From positions 1 to 62,913 of the forward strand of contig WTGB01000013.1 of NCBI GenBank assembly GCA_011523735.1: a stretch of DNA of 62,913 bases, read 5' to 3'. The DNA comes from Chloroflexota bacterium (lineage in GTDB: Bacteria > Chloroflexota > Anaerolineae > Aggregatilineales > Phototrophicaceae). Position 1 is the first letter of the stretch. Every line of letters starts with the position of its first letter. Under the pieces are notes generated by a model that was given only the letters and a program-made list of their open reading frames with translations, was not told the DNA's origin and did not search any database. Of this stretch, positions 7,098 through 16,453 are shown piece by piece. Position numbers and translations under genes: made by a program.

Positions 7098-9943
7098 TCC
7101 TGCGAACCCGCGCAATCTTTATCGTCGCCATCAAACGTCTGCTGGCGCAGCCCCTGCTCTCGCTGGCCACCATCGTCGGCTTAACGGTCGCCGTCGCCCT
7201 TGTCTTGACGATACCCATCTACGCCGAGTCGGTCGCTTTCCGCGTGCTCACTGAGCGCTTGACCGAAGGACCCGACCGCGTCAACCGCCCGCCGTTCTCT
7301 TTCCTCTTCAGCTACATCGGCTCCTGGCATGAGCCGGTCAACTGGGAGAAGACGCTGGAAATCGACCGTTATCTGCGCGAAAAAGGCGGCGATGAGCTGG
7401 GCCTGGAAACCACCTTGATCGTCCGCCATCTGGAGACGCAGAACTTCCGCCTCTACCCCGCCAGCGAAACGAACTATCGCGATGAAAACCGCTCCCTCGA
7501 TTATGTCAGCTTTGGACTGACGGAGGACATTGAAGCGCAGATCGAAATTGTAGAGGGCAGCTACGCATCGCCCGCTGATCCAGCGCCAGACAGCATCGTC
7601 GATGTTATAATTCATGAGGAATTCGCCTCCGAATTCGGCATACAGGCTGGCGAGCTTTACCACGGCTTCAATTGGCGTCTGGGACCTGACCATCCCTTGC
7701 AGATCACGGTGATTCGCATCGCCGGCATCTGGCGCCCCCGCGATGAAGAATCACAATACTGGTTCTATCGCCCGAATGTCTTTGAAGACATCCTGCTCAT
7801 CAACGAAGCGACGTATCTCGAGCGCCTGGCGCCCTACACGGAATCCGAAATCAACCTGGCGGTCTGGTACCTGGTGACTGATGGCAGCGGCGTCAATACC
7901 AGCCGGGTCGACGAGTTGATCCAACGCCACAACGATACTGAAAAGATCGCCGACCAATACTTGCCCGGCACCTACATCCAAGCCTCGCCCATCGATGAAT
8001 TGCGCCCCTACCGCAACATCGTCATCGTCATGACACTGACGCTGACCGTATTCAGCATCCCCATCGTGGTCTTGCTCATCATCTTCCTCATCATGCTAAT
8101 TGGCTTGGTGGTTGATGGGCAGCGCAACGAAACCGCTGTCCTCCGCAGCCGCGGCGCTTCTCCCTTTCAAGTCGTCGGCTTGACTAGTGTTGAGGGCATC
8201 ATCATGGGTATCATTGCCCTCGTCATCGGCGGCGGCTTGGCGCTGGCTTTCACCCAACTCATCGGCACCACCCGCAGTTTCATGGACTTTCGCTGGGGGC
8301 AGCCCTTCATCGTGTCCGTACCGCCCACCATCGGCTCGACCATCATTCTGGCGCTGGCTTTCACTGTGTTTATCCGCGTCGTGCCGACTATCGGCGCCGC
8401 CCGCCATACCATTATCAGCTACAAGATGGATCAGTCGCGCTTGCTGCGGCGACCCTGGTGGCAGCGGCTCGGCATCGATATCTTGCTCTTGGCGCTTATC
8501 GGCTACTTCTACTACCAGATCGCGCAGCAAGGGACGCTCATCGAGGTCGAGGGCGGACTGCGCAATATCGCGGATGCTTACGATCAGCCCTTTGTCTTCT
8601 TGCTGCCATCCTTGACGATCTTCGCATTGACGCTCTTCATCTTGCGCTTCCTGGCGCCTATTCTGCGGGCGCTCGCCTGGCTGATCCAATGGACGAACAG
8701 CGTCGGCTTGCTTATCGTCACCCGTCAACTGGAGCGCTCGCCCGGCGCCTATTATTTGCCTTTGATCCTGCTCGTCTGCACCATCAGCCTGGGCATCTAC
8801 ACCGCCTCCTTCGCCCGGACGATTGACCGCTACCTTTACGAACAGCAGTACTACAAGGTCTCCGCCGATATGTCGGTGCGGGTCTTCAGCCAAAACCCGG
8901 CCAGCTTGCCCGGCGGCGGTGACAATGACGCGCCGCCAGCATATATGCACATCTCAGAATTTACCTCTATGCCACACGTCATCAATGCCACCCGCATCGG
9001 CGAATTTACCGCGACGGCGCGTCTGACTTCCGGCAGCGTTGAGGGGCGCTTTGTCGGCGTCGACCGCGCCGAACTGGGACCGGTCCTCTTCTGGCGACCC
9101 GACTTCGCCGCGATCCGCCTGGGCTATCTGACCAATGCCTTGGCGCAGCAGCCCGATTCGGTCGTCGTCTCCCGCCAATTCCTGGAGAAGCGAGGGTTAG
9201 ATATCGGCGACTTGCTCGAAGTCGACATCCGCAGCGCTGGCGAAGTATACAAGATCAATCTGCAAATTGTTGGCGCTTTGGAGTACTTCCCGCGCTGGTA
9301 TCCCGAAGAAGAAGGCGCGCTTTTCCTGGGCAACCTGGATTATCTCTTCGAGCAGGCGCAGCTCGAGCTGGCGCACCGGGTCATCGTCCGCATCGGTCCC
9401 GGCTTTGATGATCGCGACTTCACCCGCGCGCTCAGAGACCGCGGCGCCGCCGGCGTGCTCATCGAGGAGCCGCTCACCAAGATCAACCGCGAGCAAGCCC
9501 GGCCCGAGCGGCAGGGACTCTTCGGTCTGCTCTCCATTGGTTTCATCACTTCCTCACTGGCGACCATGGTCGGTTTCCTGCTTTATACCGTTTTCTCCTA
9601 CCGCCGGCGTTATGTCGAATTGGGCATCCTGCGCGCTATCGGTCTGCCGCAGTCATCGATGATACTGTCCGTCGCTTGGGAGCTGGGCCTCTTGATCGTC
9701 ATTGGCTTGGCGCTGGGTTTGGGCATCGGCTTGCTGACCAGCGTGCTCTACATCCCCTACATGCAATTCGTCAGCAGCCTGGAAGGGGCAGTGCCGCCCT
9801 ACGTGGTTACAATGGCTTGGACGGAAATCGCGCAGATTGTCGCCCTGTTCCTGGGCACTTTCGCGCTGATCATGCTGATTCTGCTCGTGATCCTGCGGCG
9901 GATGCGCATCTTCCAGGCGGTCAAGCTGGGCGAGACGATCTGA
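7094..9943 (+). CDS. FtsX/MacB-type ABC transporter permease
   Basis: Large FtsX-family membrane protein, 949 residues. An N-terminal helix (about residues 18-40) leads to an extracytoplasmic MacB-like core. A first FtsX block lies at about residues 310-440, further helices at about 455-580, then a second extracytoplasmic domain, and a C-terminal FtsX block (about 810-945) that includes the YVELGILRAIGLPQSSMI motif. Two FtsX blocks in one chain are typical of LolCE/MacB-like exporters in monoderm-type phyla. It forms an operon with the upstream lipoprotein adaptor (ATGA overlap). No nucleotide-binding subunit is encoded in the adjacent genes, so the ATPase must come from elsewhere. Confidence 0.88.
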   Translation: MILRTRAIFIVAIKRLLAQPLLSLATIVGLTVAVALVLTIPIYAESVAFRVLTERLTEGPDRVNRPPFSFLFSYIGSWHEPVNWEKTLEIDRYLREKGGDELGLETTLIVRHLETQNFRLYPASETNYRDENRSLDYVSFGLTEDIEAQIEIVEGSYASPADPAPDSIVDVIIHEEFASEFGIQAGELYHGFNWRLGPDHPLQITVIRIAGIWRPRDEESQYWFYRPNVFEDILLINEATYLERLAPYTESEINLAVWYLVTDGSGVNTSRVDELIQRHNDTEKIADQYLPGTYIQASPIDELRPYRNIVIVMTLTLTVFSIPIVVLLIIFLIMLIGLVVDGQRNETAVLRSRGASPFQVVGLTSVEGIIMGIIALVIGGGLALAFTQLIGTTRSFMDFRWGQPFIVSVPPTIGSTIILALAFTVFIRVVPTIGAARHTIISYKMDQSRLLRRPWWQRLGIDILLLALIGYFYYQIAQQGTLIEVEGGLRNIADAYDQPFVFLLPSLTIFALTLFILRFLAPILRALAWLIQWTNSVGLLIVTRQLERSPGAYYLPLILLVCTISLGIYTASFARTIDRYLYEQQYYKVSADMSVRVFSQNPASLPGGGDNDAPPAYMHISEFTSMPHVINATRIGEFTATARLTSGSVEGRFVGVDRAELGPVLFWRPDFAAIRLGYLTNALAQQPDSVVVSRQFLEKRGLDIGDLLEVDIRSAGEVYKINLQIVGALEYFPRWYPEEEGALFLGNLDYLFEQAQLELAHRVIVRIGPGFDDRDFTRALRDRGAAGVLIEEPLTKINREQARPERQGLFGLLSIGFITSSLATMVGFLLYTVFSYRRRYVELGILRAIGLPQSSMILSVAWELGLLIVIGLALGLGIGLLTSVLYIPYMQFVSSLEGAVPPYVVTMAWTEIAQIVALFLGTFALIMLILLVILRRMRIFQAVKLGETI

Positions 9944-10025
9944 TAAAGTTGCGCCACTTGAGTAAGAAGACAAAGGATCAGCCAATGGCTGACCCTTACA
10001 AAGTTGAATCGTTGTGCAAATGATA

Positions 10026-10052
10026 GGGGCGACCCGGCGGGCCGCCCGTACA
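10026..10052. repeat. GGGCGACCC intergenic palindrome, copy
   Basis: GGGGCGACCC and GGGCCGCCCGTACA arms between the convergent FtsX-type gene and the solute-binding gene. It is a slightly diverged copy of a short palindrome found in many gaps of this window. Confidence 0.6.
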
Positions 10053-10073
10053 GGCCCTAAGGCTAGAAGCTAA

Positions 10074-11723
10074 TTAGCCGCCGTACTGCGCGTCGTATGC
10101 CGTCTGGTAGATCTCAGCCAGGCGGTTGACGCCCATGCCCTCCAGGGTGGCGACGAAGTTGTCCCAGCCGGCATCGAGATCCTGGCGCCCCAGGACGAAC
10201 TCGGCTGTCATCTGCGCCACGAAGTCGGTGATAGCCAGACGCAGCTCGGTGACTTCAGCCGCCTGCGCCCTTGTCAGCGCCAGCGGCGGAATCAAGTCCT
10301 CGATAGCGCGCGCGTAAGGCTCGTAGGCGACGCGGGTCTCCTCAAGGAGCACGACTTCCAAACCGGCGGCGTCTTCACGGCGGACCTCGCCCAAGCGCAA
10401 GTGATTGGGACGGTAGCTCGGTCCACGCTGCGCCCAGTGAACATTTTGCAGCGTGCCAAAGGTGGAGAGACGGCGCCAGATTGCTTCGAATTCGTCACCG
10501 CCCAGCGCGCCTTCGCCTTCTTCCGCCCAACGCCATTGCCCTTCTTCGCCTTCAGCCGCTTCCCATTGCGGGATGCCGAAGACCGAGCGCAAGGTCGTTT
10601 CGCGGTCGTACAAGCCATCGCACCATTTGAAAGCCGCCACCGGGTGCTCCGTCTGGCTGTTGATGGTGCACTGCCCGGAACCAACGCCCCAGGGGTTGAA
10701 GGGCGCCTGGCGCAATCCGCTCGGTCCTTCGAGCGACGGCACAGCAACGTATTTGATCCAGCGGTCGCCGCCGATATTGGCAAAGTTGGGATGCGCGCCG
10801 GAAATCACCACGCCGATCGTCGGGGCATCGCCGCCTTCGACCTGCTGCTTGATCTGATCCATCGGCTGCGTGAAGCTCTCTTCGCCAAAGAGCCCGGCAG
10901 AGAAAAGCCGATTCAGGTAACGCAGACCCTCGCGATAGCCTTCGCTGGTCACGTTCTGTGAAATCAGTCCATCGTTCTGCTCGAAGAAGCGATTCTGTCC
11001 GGCGAACTCGCTCAGGACGAAGGGGTTCATCAAGAAGCCATCGATATTGCCGTTCCAGCCCGTGGTGGCGGCCGCCAATGGAACCTCATCGTCCGGGTCG
11101 CCATTGCCGTTGGCGTCCTGCTCTTTGAAGGCGGTTAGGACATCAACGAACTCTTCGGTAGTCTGCGGAACGCCCATGCCGACGTTCTCCAGCCAATCCG
11201 AGTTGATCCAGGCGCGCTGCGAGTAGAAGCAGTGATAGCACTCATTCACCTGCGGCAGGCCGTAGATCTCGCCATCGGGCGAGGTGATCAGCGGGCGCAC
11301 CTGGGGCGAACCGGCGAAGACATCGTGGATGAAATGACCCTGCTCTTCGATTAATCCGCTGAGCGGCAGGAACAAGCCCTGCGGACCGTAGAGCGCCAGA
11401 GCCGAGGGATCGACGGTGAAGCCAACGATGATATCCGGCAAGTCGCCGCTGGCGATGGTCAGGTTGAGGACTTCTTGCGCTTCATTGGGCGGCGCGATAT
11501 CAAAATTGAGATTGATGCCGGTGCGCTCGCTATACCAATCAGTGAAAGTATTGGTGTTGAAGTCTTCCACAATGGCGTGGCCCAGCATCAGGATATTCAG
11601 CGTGATCGGTTCTTCAACGATAGGGAATTCGCCGGGTCCTGACACCATCTCTTGGCCCGACGCGGTCAAGGGCAGCGCCATCAGCACTGCGAAGGCCAAA
11701 AAGGCGAGTATTCTCTTACTCAT
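10074..11723 (-). CDS. extracellular solute-binding protein, LplA/YtcQ-type
   Basis: Carbohydrate-binding component of a CUT1 importer, 549 residues, longer than MalE-type proteins and matching the LplA/YtcQ length. A signal peptide spans residues 1-23 (ending LTASGQ) without a lipobox cysteine. The body has the family pattern (TDWYSERTGINLNFDI, SGDLPDIIVG, DANGNGDPDDEVPL resembling a calcium-site loop). AAGGAAG lies 5 bases before the ATG. It is the third gene of a minus-strand operon after the LplB- and LplC-like permeases. Relatives bind pectin- or rhamnogalacturonan-type oligosaccharides; the substrate here is unknown. Confidence 0.9.
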   Translation of the reverse strand: MSKRILAFLAFAVLMALPLTASGQEMVSGPGEFPIVEEPITLNILMLGHAIVEDFNTNTFTDWYSERTGINLNFDIAPPNEAQEVLNLTIASGDLPDIIVGFTVDPSALALYGPQGLFLPLSGLIEEQGHFIHDVFAGSPQVRPLITSPDGEIYGLPQVNECYHCFYSQRAWINSDWLENVGMGVPQTTEEFVDVLTAFKEQDANGNGDPDDEVPLAAATTGWNGNIDGFLMNPFVLSEFAGQNRFFEQNDGLISQNVTSEGYREGLRYLNRLFSAGLFGEESFTQPMDQIKQQVEGGDAPTIGVVISGAHPNFANIGGDRWIKYVAVPSLEGPSGLRQAPFNPWGVGSGQCTINSQTEHPVAAFKWCDGLYDRETTLRSVFGIPQWEAAEGEEGQWRWAEEGEGALGGDEFEAIWRRLSTFGTLQNVHWAQRGPSYRPNHLRLGEVRREDAAGLEVVLLEETRVAYEPYARAIEDLIPPLALTRAQAAEVTELRLAITDFVAQMTAEFVLGRQDLDAGWDNFVATLEGMGVNRLAEIYQTAYDAQYGG

Positions 11724-11808
11724 GTCACTTCCTTTCTTTTGGCTGATTTCGAGGTTGCGGGTTGAAGGTCAAGAATCGATAGCCCTTCTCCTTTCGGATA
11801 ATGAATGC

Positions 11809-12729
11809 CTACTTCACCGAGCCAAGCGTCATGCCTTTGACGAAATGCCGCTGCACAAAGGGATAAAGGATCATAACCGGGACGCTCGCCACGACAATCA
11901 GCGAGTATTTCAGAAGTTCGCGCAATCCTTCGCGCGCGACCAGATCTTCAATGTCAATGAGCATTGAGGCGTCGATTGAATTCTGGATCAAGATTTCGCG
12001 CAGGACGATTTGCAGCGGAAAGAGGTCCTGATCCTTCAAATAGATCAGCGCTTGAAAATAGGTGTTCCAGTGGGTGTTTACGGCGTAGAAGAGCGCCAGC
12101 ACCGCGATAATCGGGCGGGCTAGGGGCAGGATGATGCTTAGGAAAATACGAAAGTCGTTGGCGCCGTCAATGCGCGCCGCTTCGTTTAATTCGGGCGGAA
12201 TCGTCGTGCGGAAAAAGGTAATCGCGATCAACAGGTTGAAGGGACCTATTCCGGTCGGCAGGATCATTGCCCAGCGCGTATTGAGCAAACCCAGATCCTT
12301 CACGACCATATAGGTTGGGATCAAGCCGCCGCTGAAAAGCATGGTGAAGATAAAGGCGATGGTGATGAAGCGCCGCCCAATCAAGTCTTGCCGCGACAGC
12401 GGGTAAGCGGCGATGACAGTCATCGCCACGTTAAAGATGGTGCCGAAGAATGTATAGAAGATTGAATTGGCGAAGCCATTCCAAACTTTCTTATGCTCGA
12501 AGATGGTCTCGTAGCCAAGCAGGCTGAAATCGACGGGCCACAAGGTGACCTTGCCGGCGATCACGGCTTCGGCGGAACTGAAAGACGCGGCGACAATAAA
12601 TATCAAAGGCAGCAGAATGATGACTGTTATGATCAGCAGAAAGGCGGTGTTGCCGATCATGAAAATGCGGTCGACGGCGGATTCGTTGACCTTGTTGATG
12701 TTGCTCTCGTAGCTCGTCATGGACGCCAT
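11809..12729 (-). CDS. sugar ABC permease, LplC/YtcP type
   Basis: Permease of the LplABC-type importer, 306 residues, six predicted membrane helices. The EAA loop ELNEAARIDGANDFRIFLSI lies near residues 184-203, and the C-terminus FVQRHFVKGMTLGSVK is the usual family tail. AGGAG lies 6 bases before the ATG. It follows the LplB-like permease after 11 bases and precedes the binding protein by 85 bases. It pairs with the 12741-13745 product to form the channel. No ATPase is nearby. Confidence 0.92.
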   Translation of the reverse strand: MASMTSYESNINKVNESAVDRIFMIGNTAFLLIITVIILLPLIFIVAASFSSAEAVIAGKVTLWPVDFSLLGYETIFEHKKVWNGFANSIFYTFFGTIFNVAMTVIAAYPLSRQDLIGRRFITIAFIFTMLFSGGLIPTYMVVKDLGLLNTRWAMILPTGIGPFNLLIAITFFRTTIPPELNEAARIDGANDFRIFLSIILPLARPIIAVLALFYAVNTHWNTYFQALIYLKDQDLFPLQIVLREILIQNSIDASMLIDIEDLVAREGLRELLKYSLIVVASVPVMILYPFVQRHFVKGMTLGSVK

Positions 12730-12740
12730 CGGTCGCTCCT

Positions 12741-13745
12741 CTACCAGAGGCCGTTGTTGGTCATGCGGCGCGCGGCGTAATTCACGGTGATCAACAGCAG
12801 CAATCCCACGACGCCCTTGAGCAGGCCGATGGCCGTCGAATAAGAGAAATCAAGGATCGGACTCAGCAAGCCGACCCGGTAGACGTAGGTATTGATAACC
12901 TCGGCGACGCCGAGATTCAGTGGGCTCTGCATCAGGTAGACTTTCTCAAAGGCGACTTCCAAGACGCGCCCGGTGGACAGAACGAGCAGGACCATGGCGG
13001 TTGGCATCAAGCCGGGGATGTCAATGTAGCGAATGCGCTGCAAGCGGCTCGCGCCATCGACGACGGCCGCTTCGTGCAGGGCGGGGTCAATAGTGGAGAG
13101 CACGGCGAGATAGATGATGGCGCCAAAGCCCATCTCTTGCCAGACACCGGACCAAACAAAGATGTGAGCGAAGGCGGCTGGGTCGCCCATCAAATTCGGC
13201 GGCGCCATCCCAAGCAAATTGGCCAGCGACGCGATGAAACCCACGCGCGGATGCAGGAATTGGAAGAGCATGCCGACGATCACCACCGTCGAGATGAAGT
13301 GCGGCGCATAGGTGATCATCTGCACACTGTTGCGAAACAGGCGCATTTTGACTTGGTTCACGCTCAGCGCCAGGATGATCGGGATGGGGAAGCCGGCGAG
13401 CAAGGAATAGAAGCTGATGATGAGCGTATTGACGATGACAGGCTTGAAGTAATAGGAATTGAAGAAGCGCTCGAAGTTCGCCAAACCGACCCAGGGGCTG
13501 CCCTCAATGCCGAAGGCCGGCGAGTAATCACGAAAGGCGATCTGCGCCCCATACATCGGGGCATAGCGGAAGACGGCCAGCCAGATCAGCGGCAGTGCAA
13601 GCAAGGCATAGAGTTGCCAGTTGCGGCGGATGCGCAACCAGAGCTTGTCCATTCGCCCCCGGTTAGGCGCGCGCATTTGCCGAGCGAAGCGCAAAGCACT
13701 TGCTTCCTGAGAAGGGGATAAAGGCTCAGGTTGTCTTAATCGCAT
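12741..13745 (-). CDS. sugar ABC permease, LplB/YteP type
   Basis: First gene of the LplBCA-type operon, up to 334 residues with six membrane helices. The EAA loop ALHEAAVVDGASRLQRIRYI lies in the second half. The start at 13745 has GAGGA a few bases upstream; a later ATG at 13652 (MDKLWLRIRRNWQLYAL) would give a protein of more usual length, so the true start is uncertain. A promoter-like pair sits 57-86 bases upstream of the longer start. Confidence 0.9.
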   Translation of the reverse strand: MRLRQPEPLSPSQEASALRFARQMRAPNRGRMDKLWLRIRRNWQLYALLALPLIWLAVFRYAPMYGAQIAFRDYSPAFGIEGSPWVGLANFERFFNSYYFKPVIVNTLIISFYSLLAGFPIPIILALSVNQVKMRLFRNSVQMITYAPHFISTVVIVGMLFQFLHPRVGFIASLANLLGMAPPNLMGDPAAFAHIFVWSGVWQEMGFGAIIYLAVLSTIDPALHEAAVVDGASRLQRIRYIDIPGLMPTAMVLLVLSTGRVLEVAFEKVYLMQSPLNLGVAEVINTYVYRVGLLSPILDFSYSTAIGLLKGVVGLLLLITVNYAARRMTNNGLW

Positions 13746-13801
13746 ATATCCTCAGTTTGACGCGGCGCTTACGCTTGCGCACCGGGAACACAATAGGCAA
13801 G

Positions 13802-13831
13802 AGTATATCATGCAGATGGAAGATTATCCAA
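13802..13831 (-). promoter_or_regulatory. sigma70-like promoter for the LplBCA-type operon
   Basis: Minus-strand TTGGAT (13831-13826) and TATACT (13807-13802), spacer 18. It lies in the 293-base gap before the operon; the rest of the gap shows no gene. Confidence 0.55.
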
Positions 13832-14038
13832 GCCGCTCGGCGGCAGAGGGGTTCAGCCGGCCGATCGATCCGTTGCCCTATCGAAAAGACGATAACCGGC
13901 GAGCACGATGCAAAGGCCTGTCGCGGAAGCCAGCGCGCGCAAGATGAAGAAAACCCCGGCACCCTTTCTCGGCATATGATTTGCAGTAGCGGACAAGCGT
14001 TGCTTATTCCTGTTGGGCTTGGTTGCGCGCAGAGGTGC

Positions 14039-15046
14039 TTAGGCATCGCCGCGGACAACCTCGACCGTCAGTTCTTCCAATTGCGGGATGACATGGCGGG
14101 CTTCGTGTTGGATCGCGCGTACGATTTCTTCACTCGCCTCCAGCGCCGTGTCGGCGGGCAGGGCGACTTTCATGACGCCGTACATGCGATGTCCGACCCA
14201 GCGCAGACGGAGCGTCTCAATCGCCAGCACGCCGTCGACGCCTAGCGCATGCGCTTCGATGTGCTCAGCAAGATGGGGATCGACGGCGTCCATCATGCGA
14301 TACCAAATCGCCTTGATGGCGTTCCAGGTGATGCCGACGATAGCCAGAGCGATGACGACGCCGACGATGGGATCGAGGATGGGCAGACCGATCAGGGTGC
14401 CGATGACTGCGATCAAGACAGCGAGGGAGGTCAAGCCATCGATCAGGGCGTGTTGGCCATCGGCGATCATGGCATCTGAGCCGATGCGTCTTCCGACGCG
14501 AATCTGCATTAGGGCGACCAGTTCATTGCCGACGAAACCGACCAATGACGCCAGCGCGATCCATTCCAGGTTCGCCAGCGGCAGCGGATTGAGCAGGCGC
14601 TGAATCGACTCATACAAGATGTAGGCGGCGCTGAAGCCGATGGAGATGACGATGAATACGCCGGCGATATCTTCCAGGCGGCCGTAGCCGTAGGTGTAGC
14701 GCTTGTTGGCGGCGCGGCGGGCGATGTAGAAAGCGAAGAGCAGCGGGATTGAATTAAGGGCGTCGCCCAGGTTATGCACGGTATCGGCGAGCAGGGCGAC
14801 GCTGCCGCTGGCGAGGTAGATGACCACTTGCAGGGCGGTGGTCAAGCCGAGGGCGATGAGGGCGATCCAGACGGTGCGGACGGCGAGGCGGTTATCGAGG
14901 AAGGCGCGGTCGGCGGCCAGGTCGTGGTGGCTGTGGTCATGGGTGAAGCCGGGCAGGTGGAGAGCCATGGCGAGTTTGGCTAGGGGATTGTTGCTGTGCT
15001 GGTGGCTGTGGTCGTGGTTATGGGAATGACCGTGGGAATGTCCCAT
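14039..15046 (-). CDS. cation diffusion facilitator (zinc/cobalt/iron efflux)
   Basis: Membrane metal/proton antiporter of the CDF family, 335 residues. The first 40 residues carry a His-rich metal-binding stretch (GHSHGHSHNHDHSHQHS and HDHSHHD). Six helices follow, with the transport-site motifs DTVHNLGDAL in helix 2 and DGQHALIDGL in helix 5, then a cytoplasmic C-terminal domain from about residue 240. His at the first site position favours zinc. It stands alone, with the LplBCA-type operon downstream and a truncated malic enzyme fragment upstream. Confidence 0.93.
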   Translation of the reverse strand: MGHSHGHSHNHDHSHQHSNNPLAKLAMALHLPGFTHDHSHHDLAADRAFLDNRLAVRTVWIALIALGLTTALQVVIYLASGSVALLADTVHNLGDALNSIPLLFAFYIARRAANKRYTYGYGRLEDIAGVFIVISIGFSAAYILYESIQRLLNPLPLANLEWIALASLVGFVGNELVALMQIRVGRRIGSDAMIADGQHALIDGLTSLAVLIAVIGTLIGLPILDPIVGVVIALAIVGITWNAIKAIWYRMMDAVDPHLAEHIEAHALGVDGVLAIETLRLRWVGHRMYGVMKVALPADTALEASEEIVRAIQHEARHVIPQLEELTVEVVRGDA

Positions 15047-15077
15047 GCGTCGCGCCTTGCCGATTAGTCGCTAGTCT

Positions 15078-15112
15078 AAGTTAACCACAAAGACAGGAAG
15101 GATACAAAGAAT
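15078..15112. repeat. AACCACAAAGACA-type intergenic repeat
   Basis: TTAACCACAAAGACAGGAAGG followed by a CAAAGA repeat. Similar strings occur at about 25525-25558 and, more degenerate, at 27172-27230. This A/C/G-rich motif is known as a dispersed repeat in many environmental bacterial genomes; its function is unknown. Confidence 0.4.
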
Positions 15113-15160
15113 ACGCATCTATTCGCGCTGAATGCAGGCGGCGCGCGGTATATTTAACGT

Positions 15161-15186
15161 GGGCGACTCACCGAGTCGCCCCTACA
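15161..15186. repeat. GGGCGACTC palindrome beside the malic enzyme 3' fragment
   Basis: GGGCGACTC ACC GAGTCGCCC followed by CTACA: perfect 9-base arms. The same element at 17091-17116 follows the intact malic enzyme gene, so the fragment at 15203-15276 and this palindrome appear to have been copied together. Confidence 0.75.
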
Positions 15187-15202
15187 AGCGTATTTTATGA
15201 GA

Positions 15203-15276
15203 TTACCCACCGCGCCTGTGCGCGTCCATTGCGGTGATAGCTGCGATCGCGACGATGTCCTCGATATCGGCGTCGG
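15203..15276 (-). pseudogene. orphan 3' end of a malic enzyme/phosphotransacetylase gene
   Basis: On the minus strand this reads DADIEDIVAIAAITAMDAH, then RRGG and a stop. The intact malic enzyme (17138-19393) ends DDVEDIVAIAAVAAMDAH then GREG and a stop. The match covers about 22 codons and is bounded upstream by an in-frame TAG. It has the same orientation as the full gene and the same palindrome after its end. It is therefore a copied or displaced gene end, not a gene. It delimits the 15319-17090 beta-helix cassette. Confidence 0.75.
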
Positions 15277-15318
15277 TCTACATTGGCTTAACGAGATTTC
15301 GGCAAGGTGGCGCGTTGA

Positions 15319-16110
15319 TCAACAGCCGGAACAGTCACCGCCTACGTTGTCGCTGAAGGTATTGCCGCTTTGTTCCACCGTGCCCCTAAAGTTGACGATC
15401 GCGCCGCCATTACGCGCTGCTACATTGCCAATGAACTGCGAATCGGTTACATAGGCCGTGCTGTTAAACACTTGCAGCGCGCCGCCGTCGTCCCGCACAC
15501 GGTTGCCCTCGAAAGTGCTATTGCTGATGGTGACCACGCTCAAAGCCGAAGCTATTGCGCCGCCATCCTCCGCCTTATTGCCGCTGAATTCGCTGTCGCT
15601 GACAACGACTTCGCTATCCCAGGCATCCAGCACGCCGCCAAAGTCCGCCGCCGCATTGTCGGTGAAACGGCTGTTGATCAGTTCCAGCCGGCTGCCGCGG
15701 TTGACCAAGATGGCGCCGCCGCTCTTGCTATAGTCGGTCGAGCCCCAGACGCTGATGAAGCTGACCTCGCTGTGAGCCCGCGCCTCCGTCAGATGGATGT
15801 TTTGCAGGGTGAGCGAGCCGCCCATATCGACATAAAAGACGCGCCATTCCCCATCCCCGCTGATGGTAAAGCCCGCGCCATCAATGGTGATGTCGGAGAT
15901 GATGCGCGGCAGTTCTCCGGTCAGGGTGATGTCGGCGGTTAGCGTGATGGTGTCGGCGCCGTCGCCGGCTGGGCATTCGCCGCGCTCTAGGTCGGCGTTG
16001 GCGGCTCTAAGGGCATCGGAGAGGGTGCAGGTTTCATCGAGGGTGTAGTCGGTCGCCAGCGCTGGCGTGAAGCAAAGGAACAAAACAAGGGTTAGTAATA
16101 GGTATCGCAT
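15319..16110 (-). CDS. secreted right-handed beta-helix protein (Pmp-like repeats)
   Basis: Secreted protein of 263 residues. The signal peptide is about residues 1-19 (cleavage after ALA). It is followed by the Cys-containing block ETCTLSDALRAANADLERG shared with other proteins in this window, a paired ISSD/IISDITI-type strand region, and then about six repeats with GGAI and F-x-x-N motifs like those of chlamydial Pmp proteins. It ends in GGDCSGC without the C-terminal anchor-type domain of longer relatives. GGAGG lies 7 bases before the ATG. It is the last gene of a cassette bounded by two malic enzyme gene ends. Surface adhesion or glycan binding is possible; the function is unknown. Confidence 0.8.
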   Translation of the reverse strand: MRYLLLTLVLFLCFTPALATDYTLDETCTLSDALRAANADLERGECPAGDGADTITLTADITLTGELPRIISDITIDGAGFTISGDGEWRVFYVDMGGSLTLQNIHLTEARAHSEVSFISVWGSTDYSKSGGAILVNRGSRLELINSRFTDNAAADFGGVLDAWDSEVVVSDSEFSGNKAEDGGAIASALSVVTISNSTFEGNRVRDDGGALQVFNSTAYVTDSQFIGNVAARNGGAIVNFRGTVEQSGNTFSDNVGGDCSGC

Positions 16111-16142
16111 GAGATTACCTCCAAAGCACTATTTGTCTGTCA

Positions 16143-16148
16143 ATTATA
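16143..16148 (-). promoter_or_regulatory. candidate -10 box for the beta-helix gene
   Basis: Minus-strand TATAAT lies 33 bases before the ATG at 16110. No good -35 is visible at the right distance. Confidence 0.35.
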
Positions 16149-16197
16149 GCACATTGCAGCCAGTTATTCGCGCGAAGGCAACGGCAGCGGAGAAAGC

Positions 16198-16220
16198 AAA
16201 AACCCCGCGCTGAGGCGGGG
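16198..16220 (-). terminator. Rho-independent terminator after the 147/65-residue pair
   Basis: Minus-strand stem CCCCGC/GCGGGG with a six-base loop (CTCAGC), followed directly by TTTTT. It lies 26 bases after the stop of the 65-residue gene and separates this pair from the beta-helix gene. Confidence 0.75.
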
Positions 16221-16245
16221 CCGTGAGAGAGCGTGGATACGCCGT

Positions 16246-16443
16246 TTAATCGGCGCGGGTCTGACTGTTTGTCTCGTCTGGCGGCGACTCATCAGATTGA
16301 GATGGTTGCGCATCGGCGTCGCTGTTGTCTTTTGCGTTGACTGCCTTAATCTTGAGTAGATGACGCGTCGGGTCCTTGAGCCAGGTGATTGGGGTGCGCA
16401 CCTTACGCCCGGTCACTTCAATAATGCGTTCTTCCTCATTCAT
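16246..16443 (-). CDS. small hypothetical protein, 65 residues
   Basis: Not recognised. The first half is basic with a compact core (EERIIEVTGRKVRTPITWLK); the second half is acidic, Ser/Asp/Pro-rich and probably disordered. It starts at ATG with a perfect AGGAGG six bases upstream, which overlaps the stop region of the 147-residue gene before it (10-base gap), so the two are cotranscribed. A clear terminator follows. It belongs to the cassette between the two malic enzyme gene ends. Confidence 0.65.
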   Translation of the reverse strand: MNEEERIIEVTGRKVRTPITWLKDPTRHLLKIKAVNAKDNSDADAQPSQSDESPPDETNSQTRAD

Positions 16444-16453
16444 GCTGTGCCTC

